Shown here: positions 18,552-28,396 of the stretch, piece by piece
Layout: every line of letters begins with the position of its first letter
How positions within the stretch are numbered: position 1 is the stretch's first letter
Assembly: GCF_030124375.1 (NCBI RefSeq)
Contig: NZ_JASKLS010000011.1
Coordinates: 124,001 to 188,000 of the forward strand
Length of the DNA stretch: 64,000 nucleotides
Direction of reading: 5' to 3'
DNA from: Sinorhizobium sp. 6-70
Lineage (GTDB): Bacteria; Pseudomonadota; Alphaproteobacteria; Rhizobiales; Rhizobiaceae
Position numbers and translations under genes: made by a program
The notes under the pieces: model-generated
Told to the model about the DNA's origin: nothing
Seen by the model: only the letters and a program-made list of their open reading frames with translations
Databases searched by the model: none

Positions 18552-21299
18552 ATGAATTTCGTGACAGACCCATCGAGCCGCACGGGCGATGTCCTTTCCG
18601 TGTCCGATCTGGCAAGCGAGGAAAGCCGCTCGACCGCGACTCCGATGATGGAGCAGTACATCGAGATCAAGGCGAACAATCCGGATTCGCTGTTGTTCTA
18701 CCGGATGGGCGACTTCTATGAGCTGTTCTTCCAGGATGCGGTCGAAGCCTCGCGCGCGCTCGGGATCACACTGACGAAGCGCGGCCAGCACTTGGGCCAG
18801 GAGATCCCGATGTGCGGCGTGCCGGTTCACGCGGCAGACGACTATCTGCAGAAGCTGATCGCCCTTGGTTTCCGGGTCGCCGTCTGCGAGCAGGTCGAGG
18901 ACCCGGCCGAAGCGAAGAAGCGCGGCAGCAAGTCGGTCGTGCGCCGCGACGTTGTCCGGCTGGTGACGCCCGGAACGATCACCGAGGACAAGCTGCTTTC
19001 GCCGGCAGAATCGAACTACCTGATGGCGCTTGCTCGTATCCGCAGCGGCTCGGAGCCGGCCTATGCGCTCGCCTGGATCGACATATCGACGGGCATCTTC
19101 CGCCTAGCCGAGACGGCCGAGGGCCGCCTGCTTGCCGACATTCTGCGCATCGAGCCGCGTGAACTGATCCTGCCGGACACGGTCTTTCACGATCCGGAGC
19201 TTCGGCCGGTCTTCGACGTGCTCGGCCGGGTGGCGGTGCCGCAGCCAGCCGTACTGTTCGACAGCGCGACGGCGGAAGGCCGTATATCGCGCTATTACGG
19301 CGTGAAGACACTCGACGGCTTCGGTAGCTTTTCGCGCGCCGAGCTCGCGGCGGCCTCGGCGGCGATCTCCTATGTGGAGAAGACCCAGCTGGCCGAACGC
19401 CCGGCGCTCGGGAATCCTGAGCGGGAAAGTGCCGCCTCGACGCTCTTCATCGATCCGGCGACCCGCGCCAACCTCGAACTGGTCAAGACGCTCTCCGGTG
19501 CCCGCGAGGGAACGTTGCTGAGAGCCCTCGACCGAACGGTGACGAGCGGCGGCGCACGGCTCCTCGCGGAGCGGCTGATGTCGCCGCTGACCGATCCCGA
19601 TCTGATCAACGCCCGGCTCGATTCGATCGAGGTCCTGGCCGACCAGTCGAGTTTTGCGACGGACCTGCGCGACGCCTTGCGGCGTGCGCCCGACATGCCG
19701 CGGGCGTTATCGCGGCTGGCGCTCGGCCGCGGCGGCCCGCGCGATCTCGGCGCGATCCAGGCCGGGCTTCGGGCCGCAGCAGCGATATCGGCGCTGTTGT
19801 CCCGCGGCAGCCTGTCGACGGAACTGACCGAGGCGCATGCCGCGATCAAGGCATTGCCGGAGGCGTTGCTGACGAGACTCGAGTCGATGCTCGCCGAAGA
19901 ACTCCCACTGTTGAAACGCGACGGCGGCTTCGTGCGCGAGGGAGCGCATGCCGAACTCGACGAGATGCGAGCACTGCGTGACCAGTCGCGCCGCGTGATC
20001 GCCGGCCTGCAATTGCAATATTGCGACGAAACCGGGATCAAATCGCTGAAGATCAAGCACAATAATGTGCTTGGTTATTTCATCGAGGTGACGGCGGGAA
20101 ATGCCGGCGCGATGACCGACACGGACGCCGGGCGCGCGCGCTTCATACACCGCCAGACCATGGCGAATGCCATGCGGTTCACGACGACCGAACTTGCCGA
20201 GCTCGAAACCAAGATCGCCAATGCGGCGGACCGGGCCCTTGCGATCGAGCTCGAAGCGTTCGAGGCGATGACGGGCGAGGTCGTCGCGCATGCCGAGGCG
20301 ATCAAGGCCGCGGCGCTGGCGCTTGCAACCCTCGATGTCTCGACCGGCCTCGCCGTCCTTGCCGAAGAGCAGAACTACGCGCGCCCCGTCGTCGACCGCT
20401 CGCGGATGTTTACGATCGACGGCGGGCGCCATCCGGTCGTCGAGCAGGCGCTCCGGCGTCAGGCAGCCAGCGCCTTCGTTGCCAACGGCTGCGACCTGTC
20501 GCCTCCGGACGGTTACGACGGCGGGGCGATCTGGCTGCTGACCGGCCCCAACATGGGCGGTAAATCGACCTTCCTGCGCCAGAACGCGCTGATCGCGATC
20601 ATGGCGCAGATGGGGTCGTTCGTTCCGGCAGCGGCAGCGCATATCGGCATCGTCGACCGGCTCTTTTCCCGCGTCGGCGCGTCCGATGATCTCGCGCGCG
20701 GCCGCTCGACCTTCATGGTCGAAATGGTCGAGACGGCGGCGATCCTCAACCAGGCGACGGACCGCTCGCTGGTGATCCTCGACGAGATCGGCCGCGGCAC
20801 CGCGACCTTCGACGGCCTGTCGATTGCCTGGGCGGCGGTCGAGCACCTGCACGAGGTCAATCGATGCCGCGGGCTTTTTGCCACCCATTTCCACGAGCTG
20901 ACGGTGCTTTCCGAAAAGCTCGGCCGTCTCTCGAACGCCACGATGCGGGTCAAGGAATGGGACGGTGACGTGATCTTCCTGCACGAGGTCGGTCCCGGTG
21001 CCGCCGACCGGTCTTACGGGATCCAGGTCGCTCGCCTTGCCGGGCTGCCGGCGTCGGTCGTCGCGCGGGCGAAGGACGTGCTTGCCAAGCTCGAGGACGC
21101 CGACCGCAAGAACCCGGCGAGTCAGCTGATCGACGACCTGCCGCTTTTCCAGGTGGCGATACGGCGCGAGGAAGCGGCAACGAAGGTTGGCCCGTCGAAG
21201 ATCGAAGAGGCATTGAAGGCGCTCAATCCCGACGACATGACGCCGCGCGACGCCCTCGACGCACTCTATTCGCTGAAGAAACAGCTGGGAGCCCGCTGA
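18552..21299 (+). CDS. mutS: DNA mismatch repair ATPase MutS
   Basis: MutS recognises mismatches and small loops and recruits MutL. The 915-residue protein shows the mismatch-wedging Phe-Tyr-Glu (residues 55-57 in RMGDFYELF), the connector, lever and clamp regions, and the C-terminal ABC ATPase with Walker A TGPNMGGKSTF (about 664-673), Walker B LVILDEIGRGT and THFHEL. ATG 18552 is preceded by TTGGAACA. A 102-bp divergent spacer separates it from tme. Confidence 0.98.
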   Translation: MNFVTDPSSRTGDVLSVSDLASEESRSTATPMMEQYIEIKANNPDSLLFYRMGDFYELFFQDAVEASRALGITLTKRGQHLGQEIPMCGVPVHAADDYLQKLIALGFRVAVCEQVEDPAEAKKRGSKSVVRRDVVRLVTPGTITEDKLLSPAESNYLMALARIRSGSEPAYALAWIDISTGIFRLAETAEGRLLADILRIEPRELILPDTVFHDPELRPVFDVLGRVAVPQPAVLFDSATAEGRISRYYGVKTLDGFGSFSRAELAAASAAISYVEKTQLAERPALGNPERESAASTLFIDPATRANLELVKTLSGAREGTLLRALDRTVTSGGARLLAERLMSPLTDPDLINARLDSIEVLADQSSFATDLRDALRRAPDMPRALSRLALGRGGPRDLGAIQAGLRAAAAISALLSRGSLSTELTEAHAAIKALPEALLTRLESMLAEELPLLKRDGGFVREGAHAELDEMRALRDQSRRVIAGLQLQYCDETGIKSLKIKHNNVLGYFIEVTAGNAGAMTDTDAGRARFIHRQTMANAMRFTTTELAELETKIANAADRALAIELEAFEAMTGEVVAHAEAIKAAALALATLDVSTGLAVLAEEQNYARPVVDRSRMFTIDGGRHPVVEQALRRQAASAFVANGCDLSPPDGYDGGAIWLLTGPNMGGKSTFLRQNALIAIMAQMGSFVPAAAAHIGIVDRLFSRVGASDDLARGRSTFMVEMVETAAILNQATDRSLVILDEIGRGTATFDGLSIAWAAVEHLHEVNRCRGLFATHFHELTVLSEKLGRLSNATMRVKEWDGDVIFLHEVGPGAADRSYGIQVARLAGLPASVVARAKDVLAKLEDADRKNPASQLIDDLPLFQVAIRREEAATKVGPSKIEEALKALNPDDMTPRDALDALYSLKKQLGAR

Positions 21300-21373
21300 C
21301 CTTCCTTTGAAGCGGCATCGATCGGCTCTTGCATACCAGGCCGATTTTTCCTGTCATTTGCCGGATAGAAAGG

Positions 21374-21497
21374 CTATACAGCGCCGCGTGTCTTCTACAG
21401 CGCCGCGCGTCTTTCAGACGCGCAAAGGTCGCTGTAGCACTTTGAGTAGCTGCATGGTTTTATCCTTAAATCGCTCTGATTTAAGGAAACATGCAGT
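21374..21497 (-). repeat. RIME-type element, copy 3, inverted, with partial tandem end
   Basis: A full inverted copy spans 21395-21497 (starts CTACAGCGCCGCGCGTC, ends AAGGAAACATGCAGT). It is preceded at 21374-21394 by a second, truncated copy of its end (CTATACAGCGCCGCGTGTCTT), a short tandem duplication. It occupies the middle of the 325-bp mutS-glnD gap; the remaining bases hold only the glnD leader, with no other clear feature. Confidence 0.75.
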
Positions 21498-21624
21498 AGG
21501 CGCACAAAGGACGTGGCATTTTGAAATGCTGCATGTTTCCGGCCGGTCCAACGGCGACATGCAGGAGCGCTGGCAGATGCAGCGGAATACCCAACCAGTC
21601 GGACAGGACGCCCCTCGGCACTTC

Positions 21625-24474
21625 ATGGCCAGACACGAACCTTTCTTTCCCGAAATTCTCGATGTTGCGACGCTGCGCGCGAGATTGAGCTTCATTGCGT
21701 CTGCTCATGCGGAGCAGCGAGAGCCGATGCGCCAGGCCTTGCTCGCCGCATTCAAGCAGGCCAACTTTGCAGGCCGCACCAAGGCACGCGAGTTGCTGGC
21801 CGTCGACGGCGCCGGGATCAAATGCGCCGAACGCATCTCCTGGCTCCAGGACCAGCTCATCGCCCTTCTGCATGATTTCGTGCTGAACGAGGTTTTCGAC
21901 GCGGCGAAGGCGCCGGAGGCGTCTCGCATAGCGGTGACGGCCGTCGGCGGCTACGGCCGCGGAACGCTGGCGCCGGGGTCGGACATCGACCTCCTGTTTC
22001 TGCTGCCAGCGAAAAAAGCAGTCTGGGCCGAGCCGGCGATCGAGTTCATGCTCTATATCCTCTGGGACCTGGGCTTCAAGGTCGGTCATGCGACGCGCAC
22101 GATCGAGGAATGCATCCGGCTGTCACGTGCCGACATGACAATTCGCACGGCGATCCTCGAATGCCGCTACATCTGCGGTTCCGAGGTGCTGGCGAACGAA
22201 CTCGAAACGCGGTTCGACCACGAGATCGTCCGCAATACCGGCCCCGATTTCATCGCCGCCAAGCTCGCCGAGCGCGATCAGCGCCATCGCAAGGCGGGCG
22301 ACACACGCTATCTTGTCGAGCCGAACATCAAGGAGGGCAAGGGCGGGCTTCGCGATCTGCACACGCTGTTCTGGATCGCCAAGTATTTCTACCGGGTCAA
22401 GGACTCGGCCGATCTCGTCAAGCACGGCGTTCTGTCGCGACAGGAATACAAGCTTTTCCAGAAATCGGAGGATTTCCTCTGGGCCGTGCGTTGCCACATG
22501 CATTTCCTGACCGGCAAGGCAGAAGAACGGCTGTCCTTCGACATACAGCGCGAAATCGCCGAGGCGCTTGGCTATCACGATCACCCCGGTCTCTCGGCGG
22601 TCGAGCGCTTCATGAAGCACTATTTCCTCGTCGCCAAGGACGTGGGTGATTTGACCCGCATTTTCTGCGCCGCGCTTGAGGACCAGCAGGCGAAGGACGC
22701 ACCGGGGATTTCCGGGGTGATCAGCCGTTTCAAGCATCGCACCCGCAAGATCGCCGGCACGCTCGACTTCGTCGACGATGGCGGACGCATCACGCTGTCG
22801 AGCCCCGATGTCTTCAAGCGCGATCCGATAAACCTTCTGCGGCTCTTCCACGTGGCCGACATAAACGGTCTGGAGTTCCATCCGGCCGCGCTGAAGCAGG
22901 TGACCCGCTCGCTGAGCCTGATCACGCCGCAACTGCGTGAAGACGAAGAAGCCAACAGGCTGTTCCTCTCGATCCTGACGTCCAGGCGCAATCCGGAACT
23001 GATCCTGAGGCGCATGAACGAGTCCGGCGTCCTCGGCCGCTTCATCCCGGATTTCGGCAAGATCGTGTCGATGATGCAGTTCAACATGTATCACCACTAT
23101 ACGGTCGATGAGCATCTGCTGCGCACCGTCGATATCCTCTCGCGGGTCGAGCGCGGCATCGAGGAGGAGGCGCATCCGCTTTCGGCGACGCTGATGCCAG
23201 GCATCGAGGATCGCGAGGCTCTCTATGTCGCCGTGCTGCTGCACGACATTGCCAAGGGCCGACCGGAGGACCACTCGGTCGCCGGCGCGAAAGTGGCGCG
23301 CAAGCTCTGCCCGCGTCTGGGGCTTTCGCCGAAGCAGACCGAAACCGTTGTCTGGCTGGTCGAGGAGCACCTCACCATGTCGATGGTGGCCCAGACCCGT
23401 GACCTCAACGATCGCAAGACCATCGTCGACTTCGCCGAGCGCGTGCAGTCGCTCGACCGCCTGAAAATGCTGCTCATCCTGACGGTCTGCGACATCCGCG
23501 CGGTGGGGCCGGGTGTGTGGAACGGCTGGAAGGGGCAATTGCTGCGCACGCTCTACTACGAGACCGAGCTTCTGCTCTCCGGCGGCTTCTCGGAATTGTC
23601 GCGAAAGGAGCGGGCAAAACATGCGGCCCACATGCTGGGGGAGGCGCTGACCGATTGGTCCGAAGCGGACCGCGAGGCCTATGTGCGGCTGCATTATCAG
23701 CCCTATCTTCTTTCGGTGGCGCTCGAGGATCAGGTTCGGCACGCGGAGTTCATTCGCGATGCGGATCGGGCCGGCAAGACACTTGCGACCATGGTGCGCA
23801 CGCACCAGTTCCATGCCATCACCGAAATCACCGTGCTTTCCCCGGACCATCCGCGCCTGCTGACGGTGATCGCGGGAGCCTGCGCCGCGGCGGGCGCCAA
23901 CATCGTCGACGCCCAGATCTTCACGACGTCCGATGGGCGGGCGCTGGACACGATTCTCGTCAATCGGGAATTTCCGGTCGACGAGGATGAGATGCGCCGG
24001 GCAGCGAGCATCGGCAAGCTGATCGAGGATGTGCTGTCCGGCCGCAAGCGGCTGCCCGAAGTTATCGCCAGCCGCACGCGGGTGAAGAAGCGCAGCAAGG
24101 CCTTCACTGTCACGCCGGAAGTGACGATCAGCAACACGCTGTCGAACAAGTTCACCGTGATCGAGGTCGAGGGCCTCGACCGGCCCGGCCTCCTTTCCGA
24201 GGTGACGGCGGTGCTTTCCGACCTCTCGCTCGATATCGCCTCGGCCCATATCACCACGTTCGGCGAGAAGGTGATCGACACCTTCTACGTGACCGATCTG
24301 GTTGGGTCGAAGATCACCAGCGAGAACCGGCAGACACACATCGCGGCGCGCCTCAAGGCTGTGCTGGCGGGCGAGGTCGACGAAGTCCGTGACCGCATGC
24401 CCTCCGGCATCATCGCGCCGGCCCCCGCGCCGCGCGCCTCGCACGCTTCCAAAACGACAAAAGCCGAAACATGA
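21625..24474 (+). CDS. glnD: Bifunctional uridylyltransferase/uridylyl-removing enzyme GlnD
   Basis: GlnD senses glutamine and attaches or removes UMP on PII proteins (GlnB/GlnK), setting nitrogen control. With ATG 21625 the protein is 949 residues, the length I recall for S. meliloti GlnD; the longer open frame from 21307 would translate the RIME repeat. The nucleotidyltransferase motif is GGYGRGTLAPGSDIDLLFL (about 109-127). The HD motif is LLHDIAKGRPEDHS (about 538). Two ACT domains start near 733 and 845 (LSPDHPRLLTVIAG, LDRPGLLSEVTAVL). It overlaps murJ by four bases. Confidence 0.97.
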   Translation: MARHEPFFPEILDVATLRARLSFIASAHAEQREPMRQALLAAFKQANFAGRTKARELLAVDGAGIKCAERISWLQDQLIALLHDFVLNEVFDAAKAPEASRIAVTAVGGYGRGTLAPGSDIDLLFLLPAKKAVWAEPAIEFMLYILWDLGFKVGHATRTIEECIRLSRADMTIRTAILECRYICGSEVLANELETRFDHEIVRNTGPDFIAAKLAERDQRHRKAGDTRYLVEPNIKEGKGGLRDLHTLFWIAKYFYRVKDSADLVKHGVLSRQEYKLFQKSEDFLWAVRCHMHFLTGKAEERLSFDIQREIAEALGYHDHPGLSAVERFMKHYFLVAKDVGDLTRIFCAALEDQQAKDAPGISGVISRFKHRTRKIAGTLDFVDDGGRITLSSPDVFKRDPINLLRLFHVADINGLEFHPAALKQVTRSLSLITPQLREDEEANRLFLSILTSRRNPELILRRMNESGVLGRFIPDFGKIVSMMQFNMYHHYTVDEHLLRTVDILSRVERGIEEEAHPLSATLMPGIEDREALYVAVLLHDIAKGRPEDHSVAGAKVARKLCPRLGLSPKQTETVVWLVEEHLTMSMVAQTRDLNDRKTIVDFAERVQSLDRLKMLLILTVCDIRAVGPGVWNGWKGQLLRTLYYETELLLSGGFSELSRKERAKHAAHMLGEALTDWSEADREAYVRLHYQPYLLSVALEDQVRHAEFIRDADRAGKTLATMVRTHQFHAITEITVLSPDHPRLLTVIAGACAAAGANIVDAQIFTTSDGRALDTILVNREFPVDEDEMRRAASIGKLIEDVLSGRKRLPEVIASRTRVKKRSKAFTVTPEVTISNTLSNKFTVIEVEGLDRPGLLSEVTAVLSDLSLDIASAHITTFGEKVIDTFYVTDLVGSKITSENRQTHIAARLKAVLAGEVDEVRDRMPSGIIAPAPAPRASHASKTTKAET

Positions 24475-26081
24475 GTCTGGTCAAGAAATTTGCAACCGTC
24501 GGCGGCGCGACGCTCGGAAGCCGCATCTTCGGCTTCATCCGTGAAACCTTCATGGCGGCGGCGCTCGGCACCGGGCCGGTCGCCGACGCCTTCAATACCG
24601 CCTTCCGCCTGCCCAATACCTTCCGCCGGCTTTTTGCCGAAGGCGCCTTCAACTCCGCCTTCGTGCCACTCTTTGCCAGGGAGATCGAAGCCCGCGGCAT
24701 GGACGGCGCGCGTCGCTTTTCGGAAGAGGTTTTCGGTGTGCTCTTCACCGTCCTCCTGTTTCTGACGATCGCCATGGAGCTGGCGATGCCCTTCATCGTG
24801 CGGGAGTTGATAGCCCCGGGCTTTGCCAATGATCCGTCGAAGTTCGCAAGCACCGTAACCTTCGCGACGATCATGTTCCCCTATCTCGCCTGCATGTCGC
24901 TGGCGGCGATGATGGCGGGCATGCTGAACTCGCTGCACCGCTACTTCGCTGCCGCGATTGCGCCGGTGTTTCTGAACGTCATCCTGATCGGCGTTCTTGC
25001 CTATGCCTGGTATGGCGGCCAAGACGCGATTGCGGTCGGCTACGGCCTTTCCTGGGGTGTCCTGGCTGCCGGGCTGGTACAGCTCGCGATCGTCTGGTTC
25101 GCCGTGCGCAGTGCCGGGATCCGGATCGGGCTCCGGCGCCCGCGGCTGACGGCAAACGTCAGGCGGCTGCTGGTGCTGGCGCTGCCGGCGGCAATCACCG
25201 GCGGCATCACCCAGATCAACCTTCTGATCAACACCAATATCGCTTCGGCAAAGTCGGGAGCCGTGTCGTCGCTTGTCTATGCCGACCGTATCTATCAGCT
25301 TCCGCTCGGCGTCGTCGGTATCGCAGTCGCGACCGTGCTGCTGCCTGAACTGGCGCGGGCGTTGCGGGCCGGCAATCTCAACGAAGCGTCGAACCTGCAG
25401 AACCGCTCCGTCGAATTCACGCTGTTCCTGACGCTGCCGGCAGCCGCCGCGCTGCTTGTCATGTCGGAACCGATCGTTCGGCTGCTCTTCGAGCGTGGCA
25501 AGTTTTCACCGGAATCGACTGTCGTGGTCGGCCATATCCTGGCGATCTACGGCCTTGGCCTGCCGGCTTTCGTGCTGATCAAGGCGTTCATTCCGGGGTT
25601 CTTCGCACGGGAAGACACGCGCACGCCGATGATCTTCGCCGCCATTTCCGTGGTGGTGAACGTGTCGCTGGCGCTCACGTTGTTTCCGACGCTTGCCGCG
25701 AGCGGCATCGCGATCGCCGAGATCGTCGCCGGCTGGGTGAATGCCATTTTGCTGTTCGCAACCCTCGTCTGGCGTGGCCATTGGGGCCGCGACATTCCGC
25801 TTTTGACCCGGATTCCGCGCTTGGTGATTGCCGCGGCGATCATGGCGATCGCGCTGCATTTTGCGGTCCAGTGGCTGGCGTTCCCGCTGTCCTCCGCCGC
25901 GCCGCTTTTGACCCGGGCTGTAACCCTCTGCGGGTTGGTGGCGGCGGCGATGGTGATCTATTTCGCCTTCGCATTCGGTCTCGGCGGCGCGAGCCTCGGC
26001 ATGATTCGCCGCAACCTGAAGCGCAAGGCCACTGGCGCTCCGGTCGAAGCTGCGGCCAGCCAGGAGCCTGACGCGTCATGA
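24471..26081 (+). CDS. murJ: Lipid II flippase MurJ (MviN)
   Basis: MurJ flips the undecaprenyl-linked peptidoglycan precursor across the inner membrane. The 536-residue polytopic protein has about 14 membrane segments and the MurJ N-terminal text ATVGGATLGSRIFGFIRETF. Charged residues known to line the central cavity in the family are present near the start (LPNTFRRLFAEGAFNSAFVP). It is coupled to glnD by an ATGA overlap and to the VOC gene by another, so the three are probably co-translated. Confidence 0.95.
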   Translation: MSLVKKFATVGGATLGSRIFGFIRETFMAAALGTGPVADAFNTAFRLPNTFRRLFAEGAFNSAFVPLFAREIEARGMDGARRFSEEVFGVLFTVLLFLTIAMELAMPFIVRELIAPGFANDPSKFASTVTFATIMFPYLACMSLAAMMAGMLNSLHRYFAAAIAPVFLNVILIGVLAYAWYGGQDAIAVGYGLSWGVLAAGLVQLAIVWFAVRSAGIRIGLRRPRLTANVRRLLVLALPAAITGGITQINLLINTNIASAKSGAVSSLVYADRIYQLPLGVVGIAVATVLLPELARALRAGNLNEASNLQNRSVEFTLFLTLPAAAALLVMSEPIVRLLFERGKFSPESTVVVGHILAIYGLGLPAFVLIKAFIPGFFAREDTRTPMIFAAISVVVNVSLALTLFPTLAASGIAIAEIVAGWVNAILLFATLVWRGHWGRDIPLLTRIPRLVIAAAIMAIALHFAVQWLAFPLSSAAPLLTRAVTLCGLVAAAMVIYFAFAFGLGGASLGMIRRNLKRKATGAPVEAAASQEPDAS

Positions 26082-26470
26082 AGCAGACGGTCGCGCGGGT
26101 CACGATCGTCGTGCCGGATTACGACGACGGCATCGCCTTTTATTGCGGCAAGCTCGGCTTCGATCTGATCGAGGATACGGACCTCGGCAGCGGCAAGCGC
26201 TGGGTTCTCCTGCGGCCGAAAGGTGCCGTGGAGACAGCCCTGGTTCTCGCCAAGGCCGACGGTGAACGACAGCGGGCCGCGATCGGCAACCAGACCGGCG
26301 GCCGCGTCGGCTTTTTTCTATTCACCGACGACTTTGCCCGCGATCACGCCACGATGCTGGCCGCCGGCGTCGAATTCCGCGAGGCGCCACGCCACGAGGC
26401 CTACGGTTCGGTCGCGGTGTTTGCCGACCCGTTCGGCAACCTTTGGGATCTGTTGCAACCGGCGTCCTGA
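26078..26470 (+). CDS. VOC superfamily (glyoxalase-like) protein
   Basis: This 130-residue single vicinal-oxygen-chelate domain begins QTVARVTIVVPDYDDGIAFY and ends with FADPFGNLWDLLQP, both characteristic of glyoxalase/bleomycin-resistance proteins. Unlike glyoxalase I, the region before the first beta strand has no obvious metal-binding His, so the activity is open. It overlaps murJ by four bases (ATGA). Confidence 0.85.
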   Translation: MKQTVARVTIVVPDYDDGIAFYCGKLGFDLIEDTDLGSGKRWVLLRPKGAVETALVLAKADGERQRAAIGNQTGGRVGFFLFTDDFARDHATMLAAGVEFREAPRHEAYGSVAVFADPFGNLWDLLQPAS

Positions 26471-26575
26471 TCCGCTGCACGCCCGCACCCCCTTGATTGC
26501 ATTTTGCCTGCCGTGCATAAGCGCGGCGGATATCAACTGGAGACGGGCCCTCCACAAGCCCGATTTGAGGACGAC

Positions 26576-27640
26576 ATGAACGAATTCAAGCCGCTCGTAT
26601 TTTCCGGCGTACAACCGACCGGCAACCTGCATCTCGGCAATTACCTCGGCGCGATCCGCAAGTTCGTCGCCCTGCAGGAAAACAACGACTGCATCTATTG
26701 CGTTGTCGACCTGCATTCGATCACCGCGCAGCTCGTGCACGAAGACCTGCCGGGCCAGATCCGCTCGATCGCTGCCGCCTTCATCGCGTCGGGCATCGAC
26801 CCTGAGAAGCACATCGTCTTCAACCAGTCGGCCGTGCCGCAGCACGCCGAGCTTGCCTGGATCTTCAACTGTGTCGCGCGCATCGGCTGGATGAACCGGA
26901 TGACCCAGTTCAAGGACAAGGCCGGCAAGGATCGCGAAAACGCCTCGCTCGGCCTGCTCGCCTATCCGAGCCTGATGGCGGCTGACATCCTCGTCTACCG
27001 TGCCACGCATGTCCCGGTCGGCGACGACCAGAAGCAGCACCTGGAACTGACGCGCGACATCGCCCAGAAGTTCAACATCGACTTCATGGAGCATATCCGG
27101 GCGCGCGGCTACGGTGTCGACATCGTCGTCGGCGAAGAACCGATCCATGCCTACTTCCCGCCCGTCGAGCCCTTGATCGGCGGACCGGCGCCACGCGTGA
27201 TGTCGCTGCGCGACGGCACGAAGAAAATGTCGAAGTCCGATCCCTCCGATCTGTCGCGCATCAATCTGATGGATGATGCCGAGACGATCTCGAAGAAGAT
27301 CCGCAAGGCCAAGACCGACCCGGATGCGCTTCCGAGCGAAGTCGACGGCCTCGCCGGCCGGCCGGAGGCCGAAAACCTCGTCGGCATCTATGCGGCACTC
27401 TCCGACAGGACGAAGGATGAGGTTCTCGCCGAGTTCGGCGGCCAGCAGTTCTCCGTCTTCAAGCCGGCTCTGGTCGATCTCGCCGTCAATGTGCTGTCGC
27501 CGATCACCGGCGAGATGCGTCGCCTGATGGATGATACCGCGCACATAGACGCAATCCTGAGGCGTGGCGGCGAGCGGGCGCGGGCGCGTGCCGAAAAGAC
27601 GATGCGCGAGGTTCGCGAAATCATCGGGTTTTTGCAGTAG
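26576..27640 (+). CDS. trpS: Tryptophanyl-tRNA synthetase
   Basis: It charges tRNA-Trp. The class I synthetase signatures are both present: the HIGH equivalent in GNLHLGNYLG (about 16-25) and KKMSKSDPSD (about 216-225). The length is 354 residues. ATG 26576 (MNEFKPLVFSGVQPTGN) is chosen over the open frame from 26504 because it matches the family N-terminus and follows TTGAGGACG. Confidence 0.97.
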   Translation: MNEFKPLVFSGVQPTGNLHLGNYLGAIRKFVALQENNDCIYCVVDLHSITAQLVHEDLPGQIRSIAAAFIASGIDPEKHIVFNQSAVPQHAELAWIFNCVARIGWMNRMTQFKDKAGKDRENASLGLLAYPSLMAADILVYRATHVPVGDDQKQHLELTRDIAQKFNIDFMEHIRARGYGVDIVVGEEPIHAYFPPVEPLIGGPAPRVMSLRDGTKKMSKSDPSDLSRINLMDDAETISKKIRKAKTDPDALPSEVDGLAGRPEAENLVGIYAALSDRTKDEVLAEFGGQQFSVFKPALVDLAVNVLSPITGEMRRLMDDTAHIDAILRRGGERARARAEKTMREVREIIGFLQ

Positions 27641-27692
27641 CGGGCAAAAATGAGACCTTGCGGGCAGCGAACGGCAATGTAATGTTCGCCGC

Positions 27693-28184
27693 ATGGTATC
27701 AACCCGACTCTCACGACTGGAAGGTCACCGCCGCAAGTTCATGGCGGTGATCGACGATACGCCCGAATGCGGCCGCGCCGTGCATTATGCCGGGATGCGC
27801 GCGAAGAACTCGAACGGCGGCCTGGTGCTGCTCTACGTGATCGCCGATGGCGACTTCCAGCAATGGCTGGGGGTCGAGGAGATCATGCGGGCGGAGGCGC
27901 GCGAAGAGGCCGAGGCGACGCTGGCGAAGGTGGCCCAGACGGTGCGCGAAAGCATCGGCATCGAGCCGGAAATCGTCATTCGCGAAGGGATCGCCACCGA
28001 GCAGATCCACGCCGTGATCGAGGATGACCGTGACATTGCCATCTTGGTGCTTGCAGCGGGGTCGGCGAAGGAAGGGCCGGGACCGTTGGTGTCGTCCATC
28101 GCCGGAAAGGCCGCGGCCTTTCCGATCCCCGTGACCGTCATTCCCGATATGCTGACGGACGAGGAAATAGACGCACTGAGTTAA
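27693..28184 (+). CDS. Universal stress protein (UspA family)
   Basis: This 163-residue cytosolic USP domain has an N-terminal strand KFMAVIDDTPECGRAVHYA and the ATP-loop-like region VLAAGSAKEGPGPLVSSIAG, which is a variant of the usual G-2x-G-9x-G-S/T. ATG 27693 has a poor ribosome site; ATG 27741 is possible but would trim 16 residues. It is 52 bp after trpS and 212 bp before nfu, whose promoter lies in the gap. Confidence 0.87.
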   Translation: MVSTRLSRLEGHRRKFMAVIDDTPECGRAVHYAGMRAKNSNGGLVLLYVIADGDFQQWLGVEEIMRAEAREEAEATLAKVAQTVRESIGIEPEIVIREGIATEQIHAVIEDDRDIAILVLAAGSAKEGPGPLVSSIAGKAAAFPIPVTVIPDMLTDEEIDALS

Positions 28185-28310
28185 GACAATTCCATGGAGG
28201 GCGCGACGGATTCCGTCCGCAAATTGCGCCGTTTCCAAGTCGGGAAGAGGCGGTCTTGCGCACGCTTCCCGGGTCCCGATCATCAAGGTTGAGGTGCGAC
28301 GGCTTGCGCC

Positions 28311-28339
28311 CTTGCGAGCGCGGCGCGAAGCACCTATAT
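28311..28339 (+). promoter_or_regulatory. Promoter of the Nfu-type scaffold gene
   Basis: The -35 box is CTTGCG (28311-28316), followed by 17 bases and the -10 box CTATAT (28334-28339), a good rhizobial housekeeping arrangement. The start would fall near 28346, giving a 5' leader of about 50 bases. The Irr-like box begins at the next base. Confidence 0.55.
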
Positions 28340-28356
28340 TTTTGAACAATTCTAAA
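28340..28356. promoter_or_regulatory. Irr-type iron control (ICE) box candidate
   Basis: TTTTGAACAATTCTAAA differs at one position from the rhizobial Irr consensus TTTAGAANNNTTCTAAA as I recall it. It lies immediately after the -10 box, over the expected start site, where a bound regulator would repress transcription. Irr acts under iron or heme limitation; the downstream gene encodes an Fe-S scaffold, which suits that control. Confidence 0.55.
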
Positions 28357-28396
28357 GAGCCGGTCGGGAAGCGCTTCCGGCGAAACGGAGAGAGAG

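Noticed and set aside
21307..21624. N-terminal extension of GlnD by 106 residues
   Set aside because: It would translate a RIME-type repeat; starting at 21625 gives the usual 949-residue GlnD.
22123..24444. Open frame of 773 codons on the minus strand
   Set aside because: It is the reverse-strand shadow of glnD; no ribosome site or recognisable motif.
28185..28220. Hairpin GACGGATTCCGTC after the universal stress protein gene
   Set aside because: The loop is too small and there is no T-run; probably chance.
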